Below the pieces are notes generated by a model. That model was not told where the DNA came from, searched no databases, and was given only the letters and a program-made list of their open reading frames with translations. Shown here one piece after another: positions 1 to 7,017 of a stretch of DNA of 8,272 nucleotides; positions within the stretch are counted from its first letter, which is position 1, and every line of letters begins with the position of its first letter. The stretch spans positions 1 to 8,272 of the forward strand of contig JAKZUA010000096.1 of assembly GCA_047516825.1 (NCBI GenBank). The letters are read 5' to 3'. The translations under genes and the position numbers were made by a program. Source of the DNA: JADFQT01 sp047516825 (GTDB lineage: Bacteria; Chloroflexota; Dehalococcoidia; Lucifugimonadales; UBA3495).

Positions 1-637
1 TCGTTTTCATAACGTCGATTATCGATGAAATAGCGGGTGTTTCAACGTAATACATGTACTATTGTGACGCCTAAGATTGGAATACGTCTGATTGGCGTAG
101 CGCAAAACCCGGCCAATGGCTTTCCGGCCAGACTTCTAGTATTACAACGTCAGTTTATCTGACAGGGTGGTTTTCGTGACCAATTTGAACCTGACAACGT
201 ACTGCCATGAACCTACCGCGATAGCTCGCTCGTGGCCGAATACGAAGGGCCAGACATCACATTTGGAAATCCGTCGTTGTAATACTAGGATAACCAGGAC
301 AAAAAACCGTTTCATATTGTCAGCGTCCGCCGGGTTTCGCCGAGCTATTACGGGAACCGATGGCCTGAGGATGCATATTTCGCCCTTGGGGGCAGTAATT
401 TATGGGTTCCCATGCCAAAGGGCAATGTCTAAACCTCTCGCCAGATTAGATTTTGACATAACACGGGCGAGGCTACCAGCTTATATGTCTAGCTAATTCC
501 ATTGCCCGAACTCTTGGTCTTTGCAGGAACTTGCCCATCAGCTTGTCACGCCTCAAAGTTAATGGGGCACGCAGTGGTCGGTGGAAGTCAAATGTGGTAT
601 GAACCACGAGCAAATCCCGCAGCATGCATCGCGAGAC
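1..637. other. Non-coding or decayed region, no supportable gene
   Basis: I see no credible gene in this stretch. It is AT-richer than the operon: positions 241-300 hold 27 G+C of 60, against 38 of 60 at 4141-4200. The open frames here are short and lack protein-like character or a convincing ribosome binding site. At the left edge a forward frame (3-50) reads VFITSIIDEIAGVST and then TAA; it could be the tail of a gene outside the window, but 15 residues are too few to say. The stretch contains a 14-bp inverted repeat pair (listed separately), a GTCAG-TTTAT-CTGAC small hairpin at 149-163 and the 8-bp palindrome TACATGTA at 51-58. Because it lies just beyond a recombinase relic, decayed mobile DNA is a reasonable inference, not shown. 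Confidence 0.6.
136..288. repeat. 14-bp inverted repeat pair bounding a 153-bp segment
   Basis: CTAGTATTACAACG at 136-149 recurs as its exact reverse complement, CGTTGTAATACTAG, at 275-288, with 125 bases between. Both outer ends are CTAG, which is itself a palindrome, so any target duplication of that tetramer would be invisible. The layout resembles a small non-autonomous element with terminal inverted repeats, or a pair of binding sites for a DNA protein. No transposase is encoded inside. The nearby recombinase relic at 638-754 makes a mobile-DNA reading plausible but does not prove it. The repeat is seen directly; its role is inference. Confidence 0.5.
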
Positions 638-754
638 TTACTTCTTGGGCCTTCCTCCGCTTCTTCCCCTGGCCCTTGCTGCCGCCAGCCCCGCGTTGGT
701 TCGGTACCGAATGAGGTTGCCCTCGAACTCAGCTAAAGCACCAAAGACTTGGAA
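638..754 (-). pseudogene. Serine recombinase (resolvase family) fragment
   Basis: The - strand reads FQVFGALAEFEGNLIRYR followed by TNAGLAAARARGRSGGRPKK and then a TAA stop (638-640). This is the characteristic long-helix and linker segment of resolvase/invertase-type serine recombinases, whose usual form is FGALAEFERxLIxERTxAGLxAARARGRxGGRPKK. Only 38 residues of a protein of about 180-200 are present. The N-terminal catalytic domain with the active-site serine is missing, since the sequence beyond 755 no longer resembles the family. The C-terminal helix-turn-helix is cut off by the stop. EFER has become EFEG and RER has become RYR, consistent with decay. The open frame does continue to an ATG at 1100-1102, but that part overlaps the binding-protein gene antisense and is probably chance. 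It should have no recombinase activity. Confidence 0.8.
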
Positions 755-775
755 GATCGAATTCCCCCAGAGGTA

Positions 776-803
776 GAAGTATCCATAGATTCCTGGATAC
801 TTC
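776..803. repeat. 28-bp perfect palindrome (10-bp arms, 8-bp loop)
   Basis: GAAGTATCCA (776-785) and TGGATACTTC (794-803) are perfect reverse complements around the 8-base spacer TAGATTCC. The site lies 22 bases upstream of the proposed -35 box of the operon and 21 bases from the broken end of the recombinase fragment. It may be an operator for a dimeric regulator of the transporter operon. Alternatively it may be a leftover recombination site of the lost element; 28 bp is about the size of a resolvase dimer site, but I see no matching half-site consensus. A terminator is less likely because the stem is AT-rich and no T-run follows on either strand. Confidence 0.55.
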
Positions 804-825
804 AAAACCCCGGACGGATGTTCCC

Positions 826-853
826 TTGACTCAGCCTTACCGGATACAATAAA
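826..853 (+). promoter_or_regulatory. Possible sigma-70-type promoter of the transporter operon
   Basis: TTGACT at 826-831 matches five of six bases of the -35 consensus. Sixteen bases later AATAAA (848-853) matches four of six of the -10 consensus. A better -10 match, TACAAT at 845-850, lies only 13 bases from the -35 box, too close for a standard spacer. Transcription would start roughly 40 bases before the ATG at 900. No other promoter-like sequence stands out before the first gene. The call rests on pattern only. Confidence 0.35.
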
Positions 854-886
854 GAAACAGTTTGTTCGTCGGCTCGATTTGTCCGG

Positions 887-892
887 AAGGAG
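887..892 (+). promoter_or_regulatory. Ribosome binding site that fixes the binding-protein start
   Basis: AAGGAG lies 7 bases before the ATG at 900. A TTG at 879 would extend the frame by 7 residues but has no ribosome binding site, and the extra residues would sit awkwardly ahead of the signal peptide. The ATG is therefore preferred. Confidence 0.75.
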
Positions 893-899
893 TAAGGAG

Positions 900-3491
900 A
901 TGCAGAAGCGGAAGGTTGTCACAAGTTCATGGCGCGCTGTCGCCTTGTTCCTGGCTATCCTTGCCATTGCCTGTACCGGAGCGGAATCTCCCGAGACACC
1001 GGTAACCCAGGCGACGCCCAGTGGCGAGCCCACTTTGACCCAAACGACGGCGCCAGGGTCGGCGTCAGCGTCGGCATCAGGGCCACAAGCCGAGGTCACC
1101 ACCCCTCCGGTAGCGCTTCAACCGGTGGATGAAGTAGTCTTCATCGAAGAACCGGACTACGACAAGGTCCTCGGCAGGATTGAGGCTGGCGAAGTCCATC
1201 TGTACGCCTTTGGCACCTCTGATCCGACACGCGAGCGACGTATCCAGGATTCTCCAGTGATGGACCAATACGTCTCCTACGGGTCATCTGCCGAGCTTAC
1301 GTTCAACCCGGTGGGTCCCACCTTCCCCAGTACCGAAGAGCTCAACCCCTTCCACGTCCCGGCCATCCGGGAAGCCATGAACTGGCTGGTGGACCGCAAC
1401 CATATCGTGGAAGAAATTTATGGCGGGCTGGCCGCCCCCCGGTATTTACCCCTGAGTACCATCTTCCCGGATTACGCCCGCCTGGCCGACGTGGCCAGGG
1501 GACTGGAGATACGCTACGGACATAACCCCGAGCAGGCCAGGGCTGTCATCACCAGAGAGATGGAACAGCTGGGCGCTACAATGCAAGACGGCCGGTGGCA
1601 TTACCAGGGGGAGCCCGTACGACTGATTTTCCTCATCCGAACGGAGGATGAGAGAAGAGGTGTCGGTGACTACATCTCCACTCTCTTGGAAGAGGTGGGA
1701 TTCACCGTGGACCGTCAATACAAAACAACCTCTGAGGCTTCACCTATTTGGATCGGCGGCGATCCGGCCGATGGAAAGTGGCACCTTTACACCGGCGGCT
1801 GGATTTCCACGGCTATCAGCCGGGACCAGGCGGGTAACTTCAACTTCTTTTACACTCCTAGAGGCCGGCCGGAGCCCCTCTGGCAGGCCTACGCGCCGGC
1901 GCCGGAGTTCGACGAACTAGCAGACGTGCTGGGCCGTCGGGATTATGCTACCTCGGAAGATCGCCAGCGACTCATGGCCAGGGCAGTGGAGCTGGCCCTG
2001 GAGGACTCATTCCGAATATGGCTGGTGGATACCATCAGCGTGTGGCCCCACCGGAAGGAGGTCAACTTGGCGGCCGACCTGGCAGGTGGCGTTTCTGGCT
2101 CGGGGCTTTGGCCCTACACCCTGGGTTTTACTGATGTGGGGCAAGAAAATAACCGAGTGACCTTCGCAACTCCCAGCATCTTGACGGAGCCCTGGAACCC
2201 GCTGGCAGGCACTAACTGGATCTATGATCTAATGATTATGCGTGCCACCACCGAGGGCGCTACTCTGCCGGACCCCTTCACAGGCCTCTCCTGGCCACAG
2301 CGGTTGAAGCATGCAGCGGTGTCCGTGGAGGATGGAACGCCGGTTACCAAGACCCATGACTGGCTGGAGCTAAATTTTGTCCCTTCCATTGAGGTGCCAG
2401 CCGATGCCTGGATTGACTGGGATGCCGCCGAGGAACGGTTCGTCACTGTGGGGGAGCAGCACCCGGAGGGGCTGAACGCCAGAACTAAGACTGTGGTCCG
2501 CTACCCGGATGACCTGTTCTCAACCGAGTGGCACGATGGCAGCAAGTTGTCCCTGGGAGACATGGTGCTCAGCTTCATCATGCTCTTTGACCGGGTCAAG
2601 CCCGAAAGCCCTATTTTTGATGAAGCCGAGGTGCCCTCAATGGAGACCTTCTTTGGCCACTACCGAGGATTGAGGATTGTGCAGGAGGACCCCCTGGTGG
2701 TGGAAGTCTATAGCGACCAGATTTTTCCCGACGCCGAGACCATCGCAGGCACCCGGGCTGGCTACCTGTTTACCTCAACGCCCTGGCCCAGCCTGGCCCT
2801 CGGCGTGCTGGCGGAGCAGAACCGGGAGCTGGCTTTTTCTTCCAGCAAGGCGGACCAGCTTGAAGTGGAGTGGATGAGCTACATCGCCGGACCCAGCCTG
2901 CCTATTCTGGAGCGCTATAACGTCCAGGCCCAGCAGGAGGGGTTTATACCCTACAAGAATACCGCAGGCCAATACATCAGCGCCGCCGAAGCCAGGGAGC
3001 GCCACCAACTGCTGGGTGAGTGGCGTCAGGCCAGAGGGCATTTCTGGGTAGGCCAGGGGCCCTTTTACCTGGACTCGGTGCATACCACAGAGAAAATTGT
3101 GGTAATTCGTCGATTTGACCGGCACCCGGACGCGCGGGACAAGTGGCAGCGCTTCAGCGATCCCAGGATTCCGGAGGTGGATATCTCCGGACCGACGAGG
3201 GTTAACGCCGGGGAGGAAGCCCGGTTCCAGGTAGAAGTGACCTTCAAAGGCGAGCCCTACCCCGTTGGCGACGTGGAGTTCGCGCGGTTCCTGGTGCAGG
3301 ATGCTCGTGGAGAGTTGATAATGATGGCCGATGCTAATCCGACCAGGGATGGGATATGGGAGGCAGTCCTAACCCCGGAGCAAACCGCGGGTCTGGAGAC
3401 TGGGTCTACTCGTCTTGAAGTGGTGTTATCGGTCAAGCCGGTGAGTATTCCTTCCTTCAACAGTTTCTCCTTCGTGGTAATAGGTCCATAG
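900..3491 (+). CDS. Solute-binding lipoprotein of a Dpp/Opp-type ABC importer, circularly permuted
   Basis: This 863-residue protein captures the substrate outside the membrane for the permeases encoded next. It starts with a signal peptide (QKRK, then a hydrophobic stretch to LAILAIAC), giving a probable lipid-anchored Cys25. The lipobox has Ala instead of the usual Leu at -3. A Thr/Ser/Pro/Ala-rich linker (about 26-73) follows. Family 5 binding-protein (SBP_bac_5) landmarks then appear in swapped order. Residues 76-410 match the usual C-terminal part: RIEAGEVHLY, then REAMNWLVDRNHI at 157-169, then the LLEEVGFTV and YTGGW segments. Residues 419-750 match the usual N-terminal part: NRVTFATPSILTEPWNP, then WHDGSKLSLGDMVLSF at 544-559, then VGQGPFYLDSV at 717-727. 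An Ig-like beta domain fills about 756-863. Ordinary members have about 500-600 residues. The substrate (peptide, oligosaccharide or other) cannot be read from the sequence. The next gene begins 33 bases downstream. Confidence 0.88.
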   Translation: MQKRKVVTSSWRAVALFLAILAIACTGAESPETPVTQATPSGEPTLTQTTAPGSASASASGPQAEVTTPPVALQPVDEVVFIEEPDYDKVLGRIEAGEVHLYAFGTSDPTRERRIQDSPVMDQYVSYGSSAELTFNPVGPTFPSTEELNPFHVPAIREAMNWLVDRNHIVEEIYGGLAAPRYLPLSTIFPDYARLADVARGLEIRYGHNPEQARAVITREMEQLGATMQDGRWHYQGEPVRLIFLIRTEDERRGVGDYISTLLEEVGFTVDRQYKTTSEASPIWIGGDPADGKWHLYTGGWISTAISRDQAGNFNFFYTPRGRPEPLWQAYAPAPEFDELADVLGRRDYATSEDRQRLMARAVELALEDSFRIWLVDTISVWPHRKEVNLAADLAGGVSGSGLWPYTLGFTDVGQENNRVTFATPSILTEPWNPLAGTNWIYDLMIMRATTEGATLPDPFTGLSWPQRLKHAAVSVEDGTPVTKTHDWLELNFVPSIEVPADAWIDWDAAEERFVTVGEQHPEGLNARTKTVVRYPDDLFSTEWHDGSKLSLGDMVLSFIMLFDRVKPESPIFDEAEVPSMETFFGHYRGLRIVQEDPLVVEVYSDQIFPDAETIAGTRAGYLFTSTPWPSLALGVLAEQNRELAFSSSKADQLEVEWMSYIAGPSLPILERYNVQAQQEGFIPYKNTAGQYISAAEARERHQLLGEWRQARGHFWVGQGPFYLDSVHTTEKIVVIRRFDRHPDARDKWQRFSDPRIPEVDISGPTRVNAGEEARFQVEVTFKGEPYPVGDVEFARFLVQDARGELIMMADANPTRDGIWEAVLTPEQTAGLETGSTRLEVVLSVKPVSIPSFNSFSFVVIGP

Positions 3492-3524
3492 AGCCGGAAA
3501 GGGTCGTAAAACGGCAGAAATGAC

Positions 3525-4661
3525 ATGGCGAGATTGTCCCTCCACCGGCTGAAGTGGCTGCAGGGGTACCGCAGAGTAGTTGCCTCTGACACCTCTATAA
3601 GAGTAGCTCGCTACGCCCTCCAGCGGGCGGCGGCGCTGCTGATCACCGTGGTTGTAGGGGTTTACCTGGCGGTGATCATTACCAACATGGGCGGCCACGT
3701 GGACAACATCCGCATCGCCCAGGCGCGGGAGGCCGCAGGGACCCGCGTCCGGTCCAACCCAGAGCTTCAGGCCCTGCCATCCAGCGAGCTAAGTAACTTT
3801 ATCGAACAGCAGGTAGAGCTGGAAAAACGGCGTCTGGGACTGGACAACCCCTTCATCTGGCGGAGTTTCACCTACCTGACCGACGCCCTCACCTTGAACC
3901 TGGGACGCGCTGAACAGCTCACCAGCGACAGCGGCTCCCGACAAGTGCGCCTCATCCTGCTGGAGCGCCTGCCGGCCACCCTGCTGCTCTTTGCCACCAC
4001 TTTCTTCCTGCTCTTCTTCGTGGCCATTTTCCTGGCCCTTTTCCTCTCCCGGCGTTACGGGAGCTTCCTGGACCGGACGGTGGTAGCCCTGGCTCCCACT
4101 TCTGCCGCTCCCTCCTGGTTTTACGGGATATTCCTCATCCTCATCTTTGCCTCGTTGCTGAGGGTACTGCCCTTCGGCGGTATGGTCGACGCGCCGCCTC
4201 CGGAGAACATCCTGACCTACTCCCTCAGCCTGCTGACGCACATGGTATTACCAGTCGCGTCCCTGGTTATCAGCGCCATCTTTCTATCCGTATATTCCTG
4301 GAGGACCTTCTTTCTTATCTACGCCAGCGAGGATTACGTGGAAATGGCCAAGGCCAAGGGGCTGCCCTCGAGGGTAATTGAGCGCCGGTACATCCTTCGC
4401 CCCACCCTACCCACTATCATCACTAACTTCGCTCTGGGGATTATTGGTCTGTGGAGTGGCTCCATCATCCTGGAGACGATATTTAACTGGCCGGGCCTGG
4501 GCAGACTCCTGTTTCAGGCCATCGGCCAGTTTGACATTCCGGTGATTCTGGCTTCGGTGGTGATTTACGCCTACTTGCTGGCCTTCACGGTCTTTTTGCT
4601 GGATATTTTCTACGCCCTGGTGGACCCGAGGGTTAATATCACTGGGGAGAGCAGAAGGTGA
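3525..4661 (+). CDS. ABC importer inner-membrane permease, DppB/OppB type
   Basis: This 378-residue protein is one half of the transmembrane channel. Helix 1 lies at about 34-53 and five more at about 150-175, 186-212, 235-258, 300-318 and 338-362. The extracytoplasmic loop after helix 1 contains RRLGLDNPFIWRSFTYLTDA, the family's LGLDxP region. The ATPase-coupling EAA loop is EDYVEMAKAKGLPSRVIERR (269-288). It is followed by the DppB hallmark ETIFNWPGLGRLLFQAI (317-333) and the C-terminal ALVDPRVNI. Compared with typical DppB it has about 20 extra N-terminal residues. The ribosome binding site before the ATG is weak (GGAAAGGG lies over 20 bases upstream), so initiation may depend on ribosomes arriving from the preceding gene. 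Its last 4 bases overlap the next permease gene. Family membership is clear; the substrate is not. Confidence 0.93.
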   Translation: MARLSLHRLKWLQGYRRVVASDTSIRVARYALQRAAALLITVVVGVYLAVIITNMGGHVDNIRIAQAREAAGTRVRSNPELQALPSSELSNFIEQQVELEKRRLGLDNPFIWRSFTYLTDALTLNLGRAEQLTSDSGSRQVRLILLERLPATLLLFATTFFLLFFVAIFLALFLSRRYGSFLDRTVVALAPTSAAPSWFYGIFLILIFASLLRVLPFGGMVDAPPPENILTYSLSLLTHMVLPVASLVISAIFLSVYSWRTFFLIYASEDYVEMAKAKGLPSRVIERRYILRPTLPTIITNFALGIIGLWSGSIILETIFNWPGLGRLLFQAIGQFDIPVILASVVIYAYLLAFTVFLLDIFYALVDPRVNITGESRR

Positions 4662-6031
4662 TAAGCGCGCTGCGGGAATTGCCCCGGTACACCTCCGCTA
4701 TGTTAGGGCTGGCCATCATTGCGGTCCTGGGAGGAATAGCCCTGTACGGTGTAATCGCCATCCCCTATCCTGAAGCGATACGGCTCTGGCGGGGTGGCGA
4801 GGGCATCTGGATAGAGACCCCCAGGAACGCCCAGCCGGCGTGGGTGAACTTGTTCTCGAGGAGCAACCTGCCCAAAACGATAGTTTTGGACAGCCGGAAC
4901 GGGGACGTCAAGCGGATAGACCAGATATCTGATAGCGTGAAAAGCGTCCGGATCTCCCTGGAGTTCGACTATCCCTATGACGACTATCCCAGTGAGCTGA
5001 CCCTGTTTTTCGACGCCGGGTTCAGCGAGAAGGCTCCTCACGTCACCCTATTTTGGCTGACGCCGGACGGTAGGCAGATGTCCTTGGGAGAGCGGAGCGT
5101 AGAACCTTCGGAGAGGTACTCGGTATCCCTGGACCGTCAACTCGCCCGCCAACTGGACGGGCAATCCCCGGAGGTAGGGCTCTTTGCCGACCCTTCGGCT
5201 TCGATCCTAGAAGACAGAGCGGGCGGAGCAGGCCCGTCCGCGGAGGCTGCGAAGCCTCTGAAGGGCCAATATAGCCTGCTGGTGGAGGGGCTGCTGTTTG
5301 AGCCAGCGGCCACGTTAGACGTGAGGATGGTGGTCTACGGCAAAGTGCACGGCTTGGCCGGCACCGACCACCTCCGCCGGGACATCACCGTGGCGCTGTA
5401 CTGGGGGGCGGCCGTCGCTCTGGCTTTCGGTCTGCTGGCCGCCGTAGGCTCCAGCATCAGTACCCTGGTTATCGCCGCCATCGGCGTATGGTACGGGAAA
5501 TGGATCGACGCCTCCATACAACGGATCACCGAGTTGATCTTGATCCTTCCCGTCCTGGCCATACTCATCATGGTGGGAACGTTATACTCTCGGAGCATCT
5601 GGCTGATCCTGGGAATAGTCATCTTGCTGGGCATCTTCAGCGCTTCCATCAAGGTATACCGGGCCATCTTCCTACAGGTACGGGAGGCCCCCTATATCGA
5701 AGCGGCGCAGGCCTACGGGGCCAGTAACCGGCGCATCATTCTTCTTTACATGGTACCCAGGGTCATCCCGGTGCTGGTGCCCGGGTTTGTCACTCTGATA
5801 CCCTCCTTCGTTTTTCTGGAAGCTTCCCTGGCCATCCTAGGACTCGGCGACCCGGTGCTGCCCACCTGGGGCAAGGTGCTCAACGACGCACAATCGAACG
5901 GCGCCCTTTACAAGGGGCAATACTACTGGGTGCTGGCGCCCGCCGTGCTGCTGATGTTCACCGGGCTTGGCTTTGCCCTGGTAGGTTTTAGCCTGGACCG
6001 CATCTTCAACCCCAGGCTAAGGGAGCTATGA
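4658..6031 (+). CDS. ABC importer inner-membrane permease, DppC/OppC type, with large extracytoplasmic insert
   Basis: This 457-residue protein is the second channel half. It starts with GTG inside the GTGA overlap with the previous stop; GGGGAG at 4644-4649 is a good ribosome binding site 8 bases upstream. Helix 1 is at about 14-36. The canonical core resumes at GTDHLRRD (235-242; the family norm is GTDxxGRD, so a conserved Gly is Arg here). It continues with helices at about 244-274, 289-308, 312-330, 365-390 and 423-444. The EAA loop is EAPYIEAAQAYGASNRRIIL (343-362), followed by ASLAILGLGDPVLPTWG. Ordinary DppC proteins have about 300 residues and a short first loop. Here residues 39-228 form a soluble, apparently beta-rich domain outside the membrane (for example SVRISLEFDYPYDD, SELTLFFDAGF and HVTLFWLTPDG). 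The segment NAQPAWVNLF near its start recalls archaeal relatives from memory. It probably contacts the binding protein. Confidence 0.92.
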   Translation: MISALRELPRYTSAMLGLAIIAVLGGIALYGVIAIPYPEAIRLWRGGEGIWIETPRNAQPAWVNLFSRSNLPKTIVLDSRNGDVKRIDQISDSVKSVRISLEFDYPYDDYPSELTLFFDAGFSEKAPHVTLFWLTPDGRQMSLGERSVEPSERYSVSLDRQLARQLDGQSPEVGLFADPSASILEDRAGGAGPSAEAAKPLKGQYSLLVEGLLFEPAATLDVRMVVYGKVHGLAGTDHLRRDITVALYWGAAVALAFGLLAAVGSSISTLVIAAIGVWYGKWIDASIQRITELILILPVLAILIMVGTLYSRSIWLILGIVILLGIFSASIKVYRAIFLQVREAPYIEAAQAYGASNRRIILLYMVPRVIPVLVPGFVTLIPSFVFLEASLAILGLGDPVLPTWGKVLNDAQSNGALYKGQYYWVLAPAVLLMFTGLGFALVGFSLDRIFNPRLREL

Positions 6032-7017
6032 AAACCGATACCCTCCTCCGAGTTCAGGACCTGCGCCTCTATTTCCGCACCACCACAGGAGTAGTTCAAG
6101 CGGTGGACGGGGTAAGCTTTGCCATGGACCACCGCCAAGCGCTGGCGGTGCTGGGTGAGTCAGGTTGCGGCAAGAGCTCCCTGGCCAGGGCCATGTTGAG
6201 GCTCCTTCCCCGCAACGTGCATACCTATGACGGACAAGTCTCGCTTAATGGCGCTGACCTGATGTCTCTGGACGAGGAGAGCTTCCGGCGACAGGTACGC
6301 TGGTCCGGCATGTCCCTGGTGGCCCAGGCAGCTCAGAACTCTTTGAATCCGGTCATCAAGGTTGGGGAGCAGGTGATGGAACCGCTGACGACTCACCGGC
6401 GCATGAGCCGGGAGGAAGCGGGGGACCGAGCAGGGGAGATGTTGCGGTCGGTAGGGGTTCCGATGGAATTTTTGTCCCGCTACGCCTTCGAGCTAAGCGG
6501 CGGCATGAGGCAGAGGGTGGTCATCGCCATGGCGCTGGTGGCAAGTCCGGACCTCGTCATAATGGACGAACCCACCTCAGCCCTGGATGTGCTGACCCAG
6601 GCCACCATCATGAATGTGCTCAAGCGTATCAAAGAAGAGGTGGGGAGTAGCTTTCTGGTGATCACCCATGACATCGCCACCTCCAGCGAGTTGGCCAACC
6701 GGGTAGCGGTCATGTACGCCGGGCAACTGGTGGAACTGAGTGACTCTGCTAGTTTCTTCCACGAGCCTCGCCATCCTTACTCGCGGAAACTGATGGCCAG
6801 CGTACCCAGGCTCCATGGAGGGAGCAAACCGGAGTTCATCCCGGGCCAGCCACCCAGCCTTATCGGTCCCTCCGAAGGCTGCCGTTTTGCGCCGCGATGC
6901 TCTTTTCGTTTTGACCGGTGCCAAGAAGACCCACCCCTGGTGGAGGTGGAGCCGGAGCAATGGGTGAAGTGCTGGTTGTATCCTGCCGGCGCGAATGAAG
7001 GTTGTGATGCAAGCTGA
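6028..7017 (+). CDS. ABC importer ATPase, DppD/OppD type
   Basis: This 329-residue cytoplasmic ATPase is one of two that drive the importer. Its ATG lies in an ATGA overlap with the preceding stop; AGGGAG (6020-6025) is only 2 bases away, so coupled translation is likely. Motifs in order: Walker A GESGCGKS (43-50), Q-loop Gln100, signature LSGGM (156-160), Walker B LVIMDEP with catalytic Glu181 (176-182), D-loop SALD and switch His214. All are intact. The C-terminal oligopeptide-transporter extension (HPYSRKLM, then PGQPPSL) contains Cys285, Cys291, Cys298 and Cys315. In this family the four-cysteine pattern is known to bind an iron-sulfur cluster. Length is normal. The paralogue name (Dpp, Opp, App) cannot be settled without knowing the substrate. 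Confidence 0.95.
   Translation: MKTDTLLRVQDLRLYFRTTTGVVQAVDGVSFAMDHRQALAVLGESGCGKSSLARAMLRLLPRNVHTYDGQVSLNGADLMSLDEESFRRQVRWSGMSLVAQAAQNSLNPVIKVGEQVMEPLTTHRRMSREEAGDRAGEMLRSVGVPMEFLSRYAFELSGGMRQRVVIAMALVASPDLVIMDEPTSALDVLTQATIMNVLKRIKEEVGSSFLVITHDIATSSELANRVAVMYAGQLVELSDSASFFHEPRHPYSRKLMASVPRLHGGSKPEFIPGQPPSLIGPSEGCRFAPRCSFRFDRCQEDPPLVEVEPEQWVKCWLYPAGANEGCDAS

Noticed and set aside
149..163. GTCAG-TTTAT-CTGAC hairpin as a terminator or recombinase site
   Set aside because: Arms of 5 bp are too short and there is no T-run or second site.
142..315. A 57-residue - strand open frame starting MKRFFVLVILVL, like a signal peptide
   Set aside because: No good ribosome binding site, the rest is not protein-like, and the frame spans the inverted-repeat pair; probably chance.
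167..496. 109-residue + strand open frame upstream of the operon
   Set aside because: Arg-rich, no recognisable motif and no ribosome binding site; composition does not look like a real protein.
879..899. TTG start giving the binding protein 7 extra residues
   Set aside because: The ATG at 900 has a strong, well-spaced ribosome binding site and gives a normal signal peptide.
755..1102. Extension of the recombinase-fragment frame to an ATG at 1102
   Set aside because: It runs antisense to the binding-protein start and its repeated DADADADP is only the complement of the SASASASG linker; not recombinase-like.
3789..4241. 150-residue - strand open frame inside the DppB-type gene, rich in Gln, Glu and Gly
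   Set aside because: It is the antisense shadow of a well-supported membrane protein; its composition follows from the hydrophobic codons opposite.
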